DNA of 64,000 bases. Origin: Cycas panzhihuaensis (Eukaryota; Cycadophyta). The stretch is taken from the NCBI GenBank assembly GCA_023213395.1, contig CM041465.1, positions 57,233,741 to 57,297,740 of the forward strand, given 5' to 3'. Under the pieces are notes generated by a model. That model ran no database searches. It was not told the DNA's origin and worked only from the letters and a program-made list of their open reading frames with translations. A program made the position numbers and the translations under genes. Shown here piece after piece: positions 10,983 through 22,061 of the stretch (position 1 is its first letter; every line of letters begins with the position of its first letter).

Positions 10983-11725
10983 CTCAGCCCTATTGTTCTT
11001 CTGGTGACTATAGTACTAGGCAAAATCCCATATAACCTTCCCTTTTGCATCTCTGCAGATACCCCCCCCTCCCTCCCCCCAACTTCCCCTAGGTTACCTT
11101 TCGAAGCACCGTCAAACTTAACCTTCACCCATGGGTCTTTCGGAGGGGACCAAAAACAACTTCTTTGCTGATCCATCTGGATCCTTGGGGTTATTCCCCA
11201 CTTTTTCAAAATAGAGCTTTCTCTTGGTGACACTCGTTTATCCTTTCTGGACCTCACATTTTCCCCCATCTCTGAAGTGATGATGCTAAAAATTCTAGTC
11301 TCATCCGTCTGACTATCTTGGAACAACCTCCTGTTCCTCTCCTTCCATAGATTCCACATGATTAACGGAAGGGAGGCTTTCCAAATGCTGGATAAACATC
11401 TACTTCTAAATGGGCTACTCCAAGATGACCGTTGATCTACCAAATTTTCTAAGGGAACCCAACAGACCTCAAAGAGGTCCATTATTAACCTCCGCACCCC
11501 CCTAGCAAAACTGCAATGGAGGAGAATATAATCTACTGACTCCTCCTCGTTGTAGCAGAGAATACACCTGTTCGGCATCACAAATCCCCTCTTCCTAAGG
11601 TTGTCCACAGTGAGGATTTTGTTCTTTAGACATGTCCACCAGAACACCATAATCTTAGGGATTAGGTCTAATTTCCAGACCCCTTCCAAAAGCGACGACC
11701 TTCTATCTCCCCTTCCGAGGCACAA
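10970..11725 (-). pseudogene. LINE zf-RVT domain and start of RNase H
   Basis: The open frame encodes a zf-RVT domain (KIMVFWWTCLKNKILT, CILC, then a serine/tyrosine-rich DYILLHC with the H replaced by Y in part, and W-N-L-W-K-E-R-N). It then reads into the RNase H entry VKVKFDGASKGNLG with the first catalytic Asp. After about 11060 the frame is lost, and RNase H resumes in the frame of 10665-10982. Confidence 0.83.
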
Positions 11726-12021
11726 TAAGTGATATCCCTGTTTGACTGAGTAATCCCCAAACTGGGATGATGGTCATACCATAGAGTCTGCTACCCCTCT
11801 CTTTGGGATATAATACTTATTAATTTCCTTAGTTAAGGCTTCTAACCTTTCTTGGACCGCGGTCTCCCCCTGAAGATCCTTAAAGCTTCTCTATTTTCTC
11901 TCAAGACCCCCCCAGTCCAATAATCCTTCACATAAGTCCTATAGCTTCTCTTGCACAGGGGCTGCAAGGGGGCTAAATCCTCCCTTCTGCTCAACTTATC
12001 ATCTCCACACCATATGTCCTC

Positions 12022-12504
12022 TCAAAATCTTATGGTTCTCCCATCTCCCAGTTTCCAATGAACTCCAACCTTTAGCATACTTCTAGACTTTAAGATGCTC
12101 CTCCAAACGGCAGATCCACAGGAGGGGACCAAATTCTCTTTTAAAAAATGGCGGCCTTGGATATACTTATGAGAAAGAATCTTGTCCCACATGCCCCCTT
12201 CCCTTTTGACCAAATGGCAGCCGGTCTTCGCAATAAGAGCATTATTGAATAATGACAGTTGTTTAAGGTTGAGTCCACTCGCCCATTTTGGGTGGCACAC
12301 CTTCTTCCAATTTACCAAATGAATTCTATCTTTCTCCTCCATCCTCAACCAGAGGAATCTCTTTTGGATAGACTCCGACACCACTGTCACCCGTATTGAC
12401 AATCTGAATATTGACATCCAATAAATAGGAATACTCTGGAGAGTTGTAACCACTAATTGTAGTTTTTCAGCTTGGCTAAGAAGAGCTCCTTTCCAACTGG
12501 CCAA
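12022..12504 (-). pseudogene. LINE ORF2 connection region
   Basis: This corresponds to 41-927 of the first LINE: ASWKGALLSQAEKLQLV, SIPIYWMSIF, RIHLVNWKKVC, KYIQGRHFL and, at the end, WKLGDGRTIRF. It links the reverse transcriptase to the zf-RVT domain. It ends with a frame break before the next piece. Confidence 0.82.
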
Positions 12505-12782
12505 TTTCCTCTAAGTCCTGTCTATAATAGGGTCCCACATTTCCTTTGTCATTCTACCCACAAATAAAGGCATTCCAAGGTATGCGGTCGGCAACTTCCT
12601 GACTGCCATCTCTAGAATTTTGCTGATCCTTCGTTGGGTACTCTCCAGCGTGTTGATGAAGAACACACTGTTTTTATATTTATCTTTTGGTTAGTGGTGC
12701 GTTCAAACCTTTCCAGACCTTCTCTAAGGGTGCGGGCTTCCCCCAGGGCTGCCTTGCCCAAGAAAATATTATCGTTCACAAA

Positions 12783-13379
12783 TTAATGATGTACCATGTT
12801 GTCAACACCTGAGGTAGGCTTTAGTCCAATGATTGCCCCATGTCTCCTTGCCTCCTCTGTGGTCCTACCCAACATTTTTGCCATAATTATAAACAAATAG
12901 GGGGATAATGGGTCCCCCTGCCTCAAACCTCTAAAGCCCTGGAAAAATCTTGAAGATTTGCCATTAATAATAACAGAATATTGGGGATTTGAAATGCATA
13001 ATTTCACCTATTCCCTCCAAATATTTCCAAAACCAAAAGCTTCCATGCATTCCATTAGGCAATCCCATGAAACTCTATCATAGGCTTTCGATAGATCAAT
13101 TTTAATTAACATACTAGGCTCCTTTCTTTGGTTAGCCAAATGGAGAGTTTCATGGACAACTATTATGCCATCCATAATTTGTCTGCCTTGCACAAAACCA
13201 TCCTGATTCTTGGAGATGATCCCAGGGAGGATCTTTTTTAATCTGTTAGCCAAGACTTTCATTAAGATCTTGTACTTAACATTACGAAGGCTTATGGGGC
13301 GAAAATCCTCCATCCTTCTTGCTCCCTCCTTCTTTGGAATCAACACAATAAAAGTTGCTTGCCATTTTGCCAAAAGCAT
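12783..13379 (-). pseudogene. LINE reverse transcriptase core
   Basis: Recognisable motifs are FRPISLRNVKYKI, ANRLKKILP, QDGFVQGRQI, IKIDLSKAYDRV (with the first catalytic Asp), [13 protein letters not shown] and, further on, FVNDNIF where FADD is expected. The second catalytic motif therefore reads VND rather than ADD, with the first of its two aspartates replaced. A stop at 13008 also splits the domain. The reverse transcriptase of this copy is inactive. Confidence 0.9.
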
Positions 13380-13433
13380 TCAATTCCTTTGGAACTCGTG
13401 CAAGGCCTCCATCAAGTCCCCTTTTATTATATC

Positions 13434-14039
13434 CTAAAAGTCTTGGAAAAAACCTAGAGGACAACCATCCGGTCCCGGAGCTTTCTCCCTCTTCATGCCG
13501 AACACTGCTTCTCTCACTTCCTCCTGGGTAAAAGGAGCTTCCAGCTTTTCATTTTGGCCTGCCTTAACCAGTTTAGGGATTGATCTCAGAAAATCCTTCC
13601 TAGCATCCCTATCTATATATCCTAGCTCATCAAAGAGGTCTGAAAAATATTCAATAGCAGTGTCCTTTAAGTTTTCCAATCTATTTATTTCCTCCCCGTT
13701 TTTCCTTTGGAGGCTACTTATTTTGTTACTAGCTCTATGCTTAATTGTTGTCATATGGAAAAATTTTGTGTTCTTGTCTCCCTCGGCTAACCAAATGGCC
13801 CTAGATTTCTATCTCCAGTGGACCTCCTCCCTGCTTAAGGTCTCCTCCAAGTCCTTAACCAAATCTCTCTCCTCTTTATCCAGCCCCTCGGTTCTGCCTT
13901 CCTCCTGAATCTTATCTTCAGTAGCTTTCAAATCCTTTAATATTTGGTCCTTAACTGCAAATATATTTCGAAAGACTTCTTTGTTCCATCTTTTCTCTTC
14001 CCTCTTAATCCAATCCAGCTTCCTTGAGAATCTGTACAT
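13434..14039 (-). pseudogene. LINE ORF2 linker between endonuclease and reverse transcriptase
   Basis: Two open pieces (14039-13809 and 13754-13434) encode a charged, lysine/glutamate-rich helical linker followed by a segment with EVREAVFGMKREKAPGPDG. The latter is the A-P-G-P-D-G motif at the N-terminal border of L1 reverse transcriptases, where FTQEEV typically precedes it. A stop and frameshift near 13755-13808 separate the pieces. Confidence 0.8.
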
Positions 14040-14105
14040 TGCATGACCCTAAGCTGGGACTTTCCACCATTCCCTAATAAGCTCCCTAAAGTGTGGGTGT
14101 CTAGT

Positions 14106-14357
14106 TCACATCATCTCAAATCTAAAAGGGGAGCCCTTGTGCTTCTCAGAGTTAAAAAACACTAGTTGGAGAGGAGAATGATCTGATAAGATTTTCGGGA
14201 GCGCTTCCAAGTAAAAATCATTGTAATTGACAGACCATTCATAGTTGAGCATCACCCTATCAAGCTTCACCTGGATATGTTGGTTACCCATTCTTCTGTT
14301 TGACCAAGTGAAGTTTGCTCCTCTAAGGGGGACGTCCACCAATCCACCCCTTTGCAT
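14106..14357 (-). pseudogene. LINE endonuclease (APE-type), C-terminal part
   Basis: The protein contains LVDVPLRGANFTWSNRR, KLDRVMLN and, near the end, LSDHSPLQL. These match the last motifs of apurinic-type LINE endonucleases, including the catalytic SDH triad member. The N-terminal half with the catalytic E and N is absent because the LINE is 5'-truncated about 60 bp upstream. Confidence 0.85.
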
Positions 14358-14435
14358 AAAGCTGCTGAGATCCTACATGCTGCTCGTCCACCCCTCCTAG
14401 CCCCCTCTCTTTTGGCCTCTCAACTTTTTCTTTCT

Positions 14436-15670
14436 CAGCTGAGAAATAGAAAGGAGATTCTTTTTTTAATCCTGGAACAAAAAGTACATTGCCAATTTTT
14501 TGTATGCCCCCTTTTATTTCAATGCTATGGTTCCAACTCCTTGATGTTTAGAGGATGCTTGCCCCCTAATTCAACAGATTTATGAGAGGTGAAGGGTTTC
14601 AAAGATTTGAACCAATCCTCTTGCCCAGTCATGTGTCTAGATGCCCCAAAATCAATGTACCAAACCTCCTCATCTTCAAGGCTAGTTGTAAGTGCAACAA
14701 TGAAAGCGGTTTCTTCCTCATCTTCATCGTCCTGTTCTTTGCTAAAGTTTCTTGCAAGTCGCTTTCCCTTCTAGATTTTGGCTCTTCTTTGCGGGCATTG
14801 ATATGGATAGTGCCCAGACTGACTGTAGTGATAGCAGATATCAAAGGCTCTACAATTACTGGATTAATGTCCTGGTCTTCCATAGTTAAAACCTACCCTA
14901 GCTTCTCTGGGAGGTATGCTCTGTCCTCATCAACGACTATCTTGCCCTCTTCCTCGAGACATACTTCGTGTGTCTAAAGCCTTAGCGTGAACGTGAAATT
15001 GACCCCTTCCTCTGGGTCCTAAATGGAGTTTTGTGACTAAAGCGTCTTCAACCTCTGTTATGTCTTCATATCGCTTATTCCTCTGTTCCTGTCTTAATAA
15101 CAAACTTGTGAATGTATCAAGGGTCATGTTATTAATTTGATCATTTTTGGTGATCATGTTGATTGTCACATCAAATGATCTTGGTAGCTTGCTTGTTACT
15201 ATTTCAACTATCTCTTATTCTTCTATTTTGGCCCCTGCACTCAACAAATCATTTCTGATTGTAATGACTTTATGAAGGAATTTTGAGATTGTTTCAATCT
15301 CCTTCATATATAATTTGAATAAGTCTTCGTTCAGTGCTATGATTCATGCCTTGCTTTTCTGTCCATATACGTTTTCAAAGAGTTGCTAAACCTTTGAAGA
15401 TGAATTTAGATTTTTGACATAAACAAGGAGCGGGTCTGAGATAGAAAGCTTTAGCGTAATCAAACCTGTATTGTCCCTTTCTTCCTAGTTGGAGAAGTCT
15501 ATGTCACTTTTATCTAGCTTTTTTTCATGACCTATAGTTATTTTCCATGCATTTTTCGCTCTGAGTAGGGTTTCTATTTTGATTTTCTAGACATGGTAGT
15601 TGGACGCAGTCAGTTTATCTTGATTTAACATGGCCAGGACAATGGAAGCCATTTTAAAGAAGACAAAAAA
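14436..15670 (-). pseudogene. Copia-A gag and protease
   Basis: On the minus strand the protein starts at about 15651 with MASIVLAMLNQDKLTASNY, the usual Copia gag entry (DUF4219/UBN2 type). It continues through DLFKLYMKEIETISKFLHKV and FDVTINMITKN (15169-14930), an RG-rich stretch (about 14990-14940), and on to WYIDFGASRHMTGQEDW (about 14660-14610). The last is the aspartic protease site with D-F-G-A in place of D-S-G-A. It then reads VLFVPGLKKN and LLSISQLRK just before the LINE. Several stops interrupt it. Confidence 0.75.
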
Positions 15671-16351
15671 TTAAGATCTATAGTCTGGAACAGGTTTTGT
15701 CTGTACAGCTGTATGAACTTTCATACATAAATGAAAGTGTACGAAATCGAACAAGAGGTATCCCAAAAGAAAGGTCTTCAAATGAGGGTCCCAAATCTAT
15801 AATTATTTTTTGAAAATTCCTTCTAGATTCAGAGAAAACAGGCCCGAAAACTGTGAAGGGGTGGCTAGGGTTTTATCAAAAAAACCTTTGAATCTCTTCA
15901 AATCTTCAACAAAAATTAGCAAGAATGGATTCAACTTCTTAGCAACAGAGATTAGAATAGATTAAATTGGGTTTTACCCAGATTTTGGCAGAATCTTTGA
16001 AGAAATCTAGGATTTATCTCTTAAATCCATGCAAACATGAAATGAGGCAAAAGTCCCCCAAAACAGCTCCAAATGACTTTGCGCTTGAAGAAGAAGTTGA
16101 CGTCCGTATTGAGACGGTCCTAATGATCAAATTTCATCAAAAATTAAGCAGTTCAAAATTTCTGCGACAGTACAAGCTTGTACAGGTCCGTACAAGTATG
16201 TACTGCAATAAATTCTGCAGACAATTTCTTCTTCTGAAAAAGAAAACTTTGCCCCTTGTCCTCTTTAAGTTTTAAAGTGATCTAACTTCGTTCTGATCCT
16301 GAATCCTTATTGCAACTTCAAGTTCTTCTTTTCAAGGAGCCAGGTTGATCT

Positions 16352-16363
16352 GCTCTAATACCA
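16352..16363 (-). other. Primer binding site of Copia-A
   Basis: On the minus strand the sequence directly after the LTR is TGGTATTAGAGC. This is one base from the plant initiator methionine tRNA-complementary site TGGTATCAGAGC used by most Copia elements. It fixes the orientation of the element and the inner end of the LTR. Confidence 0.88.
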
Positions 16364-16563
16364 TGTAGAAACTCAGATTATTATCAGAAAGACTGATGAT
16401 TTATTATGAGAGATCAATTATATATATATATATATACACAATTGTACATTGTAATCGACATGTGTCTGAGTGACACGTGTCAGACGCTTGTCTAAGAATA
16501 CAAAAGGAGGGTTTTACATGACCCTCAAGAACACCCTTCAAGATGAAACATTATATTCTAACA
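16364..16563 (-). repeat. Copia-A 5' LTR (minus strand copy)
   Basis: A 200-bp LTR reading TGTTAGAATA...TTTCTACA on the minus strand, flanked by the primer binding site on the left and by the RNase H of another Copia on the right. It contains an (AT)n tract at about 16419-16436 and the motif AGACGCTTGTCT (16482-16493). A G-box-like CACGTG core lies at about 16474. It matches the LTR at 9815-10006 almost throughout. Confidence 0.88.
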
Positions 16564-16813
16564 AGCTTGATATTCAACTTCTGTTGTAGATAGTGCCAAT
16601 GATTGCATCTTTTTATTAGACCATGTGATAGGAGAAGAGTTAAGAAAGAAGATATATATAGTTGTAGACTTTCGATCATCTAAATCTCCTTCCCAATCTG
16701 AATTTGTATAACCTATCAATTTTAGATTAGTATTATAGTAATTATATGTTAGGCCATAATAAATTGTACATTGAAGATATCGTAGAATTCATTTTGCTGC
16801 TTTACAATATGAT

Positions 16814-17632
16814 TCATGGGACTTTTGACATATACCTGGAACACAAAGCAATAATATAGAAAATGTCTGGGTGAGTGTGGGTTAGATAAATAAAACTTCC
16901 TATTAATTGACGATATAATATAGGATCACAAGGTGGGGTTTGACAATCAGTAGATAGTTTTACACCTGATTGTAGAGGAGTTGGGGCTAATTTTGAATTT
17001 TCCATATTAAAGCTTTTAATTAGATCAAGTATGTACTTAGGTTGTGAAATGGAAATTATAGATTTAGACTGACAGATTTGATGACTGAAAAAGTAGTGAA
17101 GAAGTCTTAGGTCTATCATTTCGAATTTATTTATTAGAATAGATTTTAATTGAAAGATATCAGAGAGTAGAGATTCAATTATGATAATATCATCAACATA
17201 AAGAATTAGAATAGTGATATTGTCATCGTATTGTTTGAAATAAAAGTTAGGATCACTAATGCATTTAGTGTATCCATTTTGAAGCAGATAGTTGTCTATT
17301 TTGATGTGCCAAGCTCGAGGGACTTGTTTTTGTTTACAAACGAGATTTGGATTAGACACTAAACCAGGAGGTTGGGACATATAGATTTCTTTGTTAAGGT
17401 CACCATTTAGAAAAACACTCTTTACATCCATTTGATGTATTTGCCAGCCAAATTTGGCTGCGAGAGCAATAATAGTTTTGATCGTATTTATTTTTGTAAC
17501 AGGAGCAAAAGTTTCGGTATAGTCAATACCATCAATTTGAGAAAAACCTTTGGCTACCAAACGTGCCTTATATTTTTCTACAGCTCCTTTAAAGTTATAT
17601 TTGGTTTGGTAAACCCATTTGCAGTCTACCAA
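16814..17632 (-). pseudogene. Copia-B reverse transcriptase
   Basis: A long open frame with the Copia RT landmarks: CKWVYQTKYNFKGAVEKYKARLVAKGF, ETFAPVTKINTIK, HQMDVKSVFLNGDL with the first catalytic Asp, VPRAWHIKIDNYL, and LILYVDDIIII with the YVDD catalytic pair. The end shows YRQLIGSFIYL and a degraded RPDI (HPDIFYII). It would copy element RNA into DNA. The frame is intact over 272 residues, but neighbouring domains are broken, and GLKQ is changed (KQKQVPRAW). Confidence 0.9.
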
Positions 17633-17698
17633 AGTTTTACCTGGTGGAAGTAGAACTAAATCCCAAGTTGAATTGTTTAGAAGAGCATCATATTCTAT

Positions 17699-18100
17699 TT
17701 ACATGGCTTGTTGCCATACAAGATTATTACAAGCTTCCTTGAATGTTTTAGGATCATTATTGGCCATTAAAGTAAAATTGACTTGTAATTTTTGTGATTT
17801 GGTTCTCTTGGTATCTGATGGATTACCAGCATCAGAACTGACATTAGAAAGGGTTTTTTGAGCCCAAATTAGTTGTTTATTTTTAGAAAATTGGTTGGAA
17901 AAAATAGATGGATCTGATGTACTAGGTTCAGTTACAATCCAATTTTGGACTTGTGTAGATAAACTTTCAATTACTTCATTGTTTGCTTGTTTTCTTGAAG
18001 GATCTGTTAAAAAAGTGTTTGTTAACAGACTTTCAACAGGAAGTTCAACTTGATTGGAGTTTGATGAAGATCCCTCTTCATCAAAAATGACATTACACAT
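17699..18100 (-). pseudogene. Copia-B integrase-RT spacer
   Basis: An open stretch rich in Ser, Asn and Thr without a catalytic motif, lying between the integrase and the reverse transcriptase, where Copia polyproteins have a variable linker. Its end (PKTFKEACNNLVWQQAM) fits the start of the RT domain, which usually begins with 'P.tf.eA....W..AM'. A stop near 17699 separates it from the RT frame. Confidence 0.7.
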
Positions 18101-18325
18101 AATTGAGATTTTGTGTGTGATAGGATCTAATAACCTATAAGCTTTACATTCTTCGTTGTATCTAACGAAGATAAATTTAGAGCTTTTAGGGTCTAGTTTC
18201 TTATGTTTTTCCTTTGGAACATGTCCTTAAACAATGTTTCCAAAGATTTTAAGGTGCTTTACAAACGGTTTATGACCAAACCACTTTTGTTTTGGTGTAA
18301 CATTCTGTAAAGATTTACTTGATAA

Positions 18326-18757
18326 TCAGTTTAACAAGTAATTGGAGAAAGCTATTGTTTCAACCCACAATTTTAAGTCAAGACATTTTGCATGTGACAT
18401 GCATCTAGTCATTTCAACTAAGGTACGATTCTTGCATTCAACAACACCGTTTTGTTGGGGAGTATAGATAATGGAATGTTGAAATTTTATTTCATGTTTT
18501 TTGCAGAATGAAGTGAATTCATTACTCAGATATTCCTTGGCATTGTCAGATCTAAAGATTTTAATTTTTGAGTTAGATTGATTTTCAACCAACATTTTGA
18601 ATTCAACAAAAATATCAAATACTTGACTTCTAAGTTTAAGCATATAGACCCAATACTTTCTAGAAAAATCATCGATGAAGGTAACAAAATATTTGCTTCC
18701 AGAGTGTGATGATACTTGGAAGGAACCACAAATGTTTGAATGTACAAGTTCGAGCAA
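18326..18757 (-). pseudogene. Copia-B integrase core
   Basis: The frame reads LELVHSNICGSF (normally HSDICG, so the first catalytic Asp is Asn), YFVTFIDDFSRKYWVYML, FRSDNAKEYLS with the second Asp, and PQQNGVVECKNRTL where the catalytic Glu is expected (normally VAERKN; the E is kept, followed by C). It ends with LKLWVETIAFSNYLLN. Loss of the first Asp suggests an inactive integrase. Confidence 0.87.
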
Positions 18758-19093
18758 TAATTTTGCTCGAAATGAGGTTCAATGGGGAAAGGGGTTTATG
18801 TGTTGCTTAACTATTACATAGGCTTCACAAACACCATAAACCATTGATAAGGGTGGGAGTCCATGAATCATGTCATGTTGATTTAATTACCATAGTTTGC
18901 CATAACTTGTATGGTCAAACCGTGCATGCCAGAGTTTACTAACTGGGTCAGAATTAGCTATAAAAGCAATGAAGGGTTTAGTTTTAGAATGATTGAGATT
19001 TGTCAAGTTGTACAGACCTGTTTTATGGTCAGCAAGTTCTGAAACAATATGTTTGAATTTATTAAAAGGTTGCTTGATAATAAATTTATCTTT

Positions 19094-19903
19094 TTAGAAT
19101 TTGATAACAAGGTCCTTTTGGCAGATCTGATATACGGATAAAAGGTTGGGTAACAAACCTGGAACGTAAAATACGTCTTTAATAGAACCATCCTTCAAAG
19201 ATACGTCACCAATTCCTTTGACTTTTAATTGAGAACCACTTCTGAGAGAGATTTCCTCTTCATAATTGGAATAAGGTTGATAAGTGGATAAATATTCTTG
19301 GTGTCCCATCATATGGTGGGAAGTACCAAAATTTAAGATCCACGAAGGTTGTTGAGAAGTAGAAGCAGAAAAAGCAGATGTGGTGGGAGTTACAGAATTG
19401 TGAGAATTGTGGGATCGTGATTGGATCCCTTTTAAAGCTTTCCATGTTTTAGAGGTAATTTTGTTCCTACAGACGTCTATTGTATGCCCTTTTTTATGAT
19501 AGTAGGCACAATTAACATTTTGATTGTTATTGGGATTGAAATTATTCATTTTTTGGAATTTTTGTTTAGGTGAGTTTTGATTTTTAGGTGGTCCTGAGTA
19601 CTTAGGATTTTGATTATAACTATTTAAAGTAGAGCCTCTATGAGGTTTTTGAAATTTAGGATTACTGTTGTGATTATTTTGTTGATTGCTTTGGTTTCTC
19701 GGTTTGTTTTGTGCCTTAGCTTTAGAAAAAAGGGCCTGAGAAGGATCTTGAATTTTTCCAGTTTGGATTAACATAGTCTGGTATTCAACTATTTGGTTTG
19801 TTGATTGATCAAATGTAATGGGAGGGTGCCCACACTGGTGCCTAGCAATTTTGTATTGATTAAAAGATTTCAGAAGCTTGTTGATGGCAAGACAGACGAG
19901 CAT
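19094..19903 (-). pseudogene. Copia-B gag C-terminus, zinc knuckle and protease
   Basis: A 269-residue open frame, rich in Asn and Gln, with a gag tail, a knuckle CAYYHKKGHTIDVC in which the second Cys is Tyr, and a protease site WILNFGTSHHMMG where WILDSGASHHMTG is usual. Both substitutions hit residues needed for zinc binding and proteolysis. It continues to VFYVPGLLPNLLS, the usual end of the protease domain. Confidence 0.85.
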
Positions 19904-20130
19904 GTTGTCACCTTTTGCATGTGTTAGGTTATAACTTTATCATTTTCTTTAGTTGATGATTTAATACAATTTCCTAAATCTATGTTTATAAGTTGAAGGT
20001 TTGATAAGAAATCTTCATACTTCAAATCATACATTTTTTGTTCAAGAATAGCTACTTATTGTGTATCTACCTTATCGTATTTATTCTTGAGCTTGGCCCA
20101 GATGGTGGCAAGATCATCTGTGTCAGAGAA

Positions 20131-20373
20131 CTACCTACATATGTCTAACGAGAGAGAGGTTAAGATGGTGGCTAAATCTCCATCACAGTTCATCAGGTAA
20201 ACCATATAAGCATCTAATGTTTTGTTGGTAGGTTTCGCAAACTCTCTAGTCATGTACCGCCAAATCTTTTGTTGTTTAAGTTGATCAAATACTTTGATTT
20301 TCCAATCGACATGAGTTGTGCCATTTAAAATTGGAATTGAGATGGAGGAGATTGTCCCTGACATGATTGCCAT
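20131..20373 (-). pseudogene. Copia-B gag N-terminus
   Basis: It begins with a Met followed by ISIPILNGTTHVDWKIKVFDQL, which fits the 'L.G.N...W...m...L' entry of Copia gag proteins. It reads on to YLMNCDGDLATILTSLS. A stop and frame break separate it from the rest of gag (19903 onwards); weak gag homology lies between. Confidence 0.72.
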
Positions 20374-20374
20374 T

Positions 20375-22061
20375 TTGGGAAAGAAATCTAGGTAGAGATC
20401 CTCTTTTGATTAAAAGAAATGATAAGATAAATAAAAAGAAAAAATAAGCTTTCAAATTGATATAATTAAGCCACAAATATTAAATGAAGATAATCATAGC
20501 TTTTTTATTTCATAGTTAAAAAAAATAACATTGATTTAATATAAATAAAGATACATAAATGTTTGTGAATGAATTAAATGAAGATAATCATAGCATTTTT
20601 ATTTCATAATTTAAAAAAAATAATATTGATTTAATACAAATAAAGATACATAAATGTTTGTGAATAAAATGGGAAAGTTATCCCTTTAACACATTAAAAA
20701 ATTGATTGTAAATGTTTTGAAATTATGTTTTTAATCATACATATCGAAAATTAAATCCAATTTGCAAATATTTGCATAAATTATAACATCATTTGCAATA
20801 AATAACATTAAAATAATAGTTAAATTACTTATAAATAAATTAAATAAATTTGTTAAAAAATAAGTGATAAATGGTGTGATTAATTCATCAAATTAATAAA
20901 TGATTAATAATGTATTAAATTGAATTAAAAATTTGAAAAAATTATAAAGAAATTTGCAAACTTAAAACACGTGCCTGAACTTAGTCGTAGTCAGTTTTGT
21001 TGACTTAGATCGAAGTTTTCCCTGTCAAAATGGCATTAAAAGTACTCGAGTGACCAGTCAAATTGTCAGCGTCTAACTTAAGATTTTGACACAAACTTCC
21101 AAAACTGAATTCTAACTCTAGATGATGAAGTTATGCTAGAAAACATATAGGTGACTCTTTTGAAATGTGGGGAGGGGGCTAGGGGTTAATCCCCTTTTTA
21201 CATCAAAGTTAGGGTCGTATGAGGGCGCTATAGGACCAGGGGTTGGCAGAATAGGTGGCTACAGACCCAAAATGAAATTAGGGTAGATTTAAACATTTTT
21301 GCAATTGCAAAAATATTAAACAATATTTAATAAAGATTTGGCATCCATTTGAATGCAAAAAACAAAGGGATAACATAATTCGGCCCAAAACTTAGGGTTC
21401 CAAACAAATTTTCACAATTTTTTTTGCGTCTCCCTGTATTTACGTTGTGTTCACATTGTGTATTGGCATTCAGAGGACTTACAAGCATTTGAGCCCTATT
21501 TTGCTATGCGACTGAGTGGAGGCTGCAATGGCGTCCTCTTCTGCGTTGCAACTCTGTGGAGCAATTGCGTCTAGAGCAATGATTGTGTGGAGGACGACTT
21601 CAAAAGACTACGAGAGTTAATGCAGAGATGCGTGGTGAGTGTAGGCTACTCCATGACGTGCGATGGATTGCATTTTGTGTCTCTGGTTTACGTCTAGGAC
21701 TTCTTCTTCTTTTTTATTTTTTTTGTTTATTTTTTTTATTTTTTATACATTGTAGGTGATTAGAGGCTGCGTGGAGGTATAATGGCTTCAGACTCTTCTC
21801 CATGCCTTCTCTACATCTTCTCTACGGCTTCTTCAGTTGCTTGGATGACAGATGGGATGGCAGACGAGATTGTAGATAATTCATAGGATTGTGTACGACA
21901 ACGGGGACGTGCATTTGTCGAATTGGTCACATATGCAAACCTCTATTTGTAAGGGGGAGGTCGTTGCACAAACCAATAGCCTTTCTGGTAGACTTTCAGA
22001 TGTAAAGCTTGCACCCTACTTCAATACTTCTGAACTTGCTCTGAATCCCGCTTTAATACCA
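20375..22061. other. AT-rich non-coding stretch with a primer-binding-site-like end
   Basis: No protein domain was recognised on either strand. The left part (20400-20950) is very AT-rich and includes a 94-bp tandem duplication. The right part (21400-22050) is more GC-balanced with pyrimidine tracts near 21705-21745. It could be the leader of an element whose LTR begins at 22062, or eroded upstream sequence of Copia-B. Confidence 0.5.
20479..20666. repeat. 94-bp tandem duplication, AT-rich
   Basis: Two adjacent copies (20479-20572 and 20573-20666) start 'attaaatgaagataatcat' and end 'gtttgtgaat(g/a)a'. They differ by a handful of bases by eye. There is no coding sequence in it. Confidence 0.85.

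Larger units (their letters stand above)
10480..14417 (-). mobile_element. L1-type LINE inserted in Copia-A, with 18-bp target duplication
   Basis: A 5'-truncated minus strand LINE of about 3.9 kb. The 18-bp sequence TCTCAACTTTTTCTTTCT flanks it at 10462-10479 and 14418-14435, a typical LINE target-site duplication. The 3' end is an oligo(T) run (about 10480-10488), read as poly(A) on the minus strand. Parts in order: end of the endonuclease domain (14357-14106), a charged linker (14039-13434), reverse transcriptase (13379-12783), connection region (12504-12022), zf-RVT (11725-11200) and RNase H (about 11140-10665). Stops and frameshifts separate them. It is the same family as the LINE at 1-2134. 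Confidence 0.93.
10007..16563 (-). mobile_element. Copia-A, minus strand copy, split by a LINE
   Basis: The element runs leftwards from its 5' LTR (16364-16563) through a primer binding site, gag (about 15670-14900), zinc/protease region (to 14436), the inserted LINE (10480-14417), and pre-integrase and the start of integrase (10461-10007). It has no reverse transcriptase of its own here because it is cut at 10007, where a + strand piece of the same LTR family abuts. Its 5' LTR end sits inside the RNase H of another Copia (16564 onwards), so it inserted there. Many stops show it is dead. Confidence 0.8.
16564..20374 (-). mobile_element. Copia-B, minus strand, cut inside RNase H
   Basis: A minus strand Copia with gag start (20373-20131), zinc-knuckle/protease (19903-19094), integrase (about 18790-18320), a spacer and reverse transcriptase (17632-16814), then RNase H up to ALSTTEVEYQAC at about 16570. 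There it is cut by the 5' LTR of Copia-A. No primer binding site or 5' LTR could be recognised to the right of gag. Stops occur in every domain. Confidence 0.85.

Noticed and set aside
13495-13908. 137-residue + strand frame opposite the LINE linker
   Set aside because: It is the antisense shadow of the LINE protein at 13434-14039 and is rich in Ser/Leu as such shadows usually are.
21600-21780. Possible small gene with an intron ('gtgag...ttgtag')
   Set aside because: No protein similarity, several stops, and the splice signals are not linked to an open frame on both sides.
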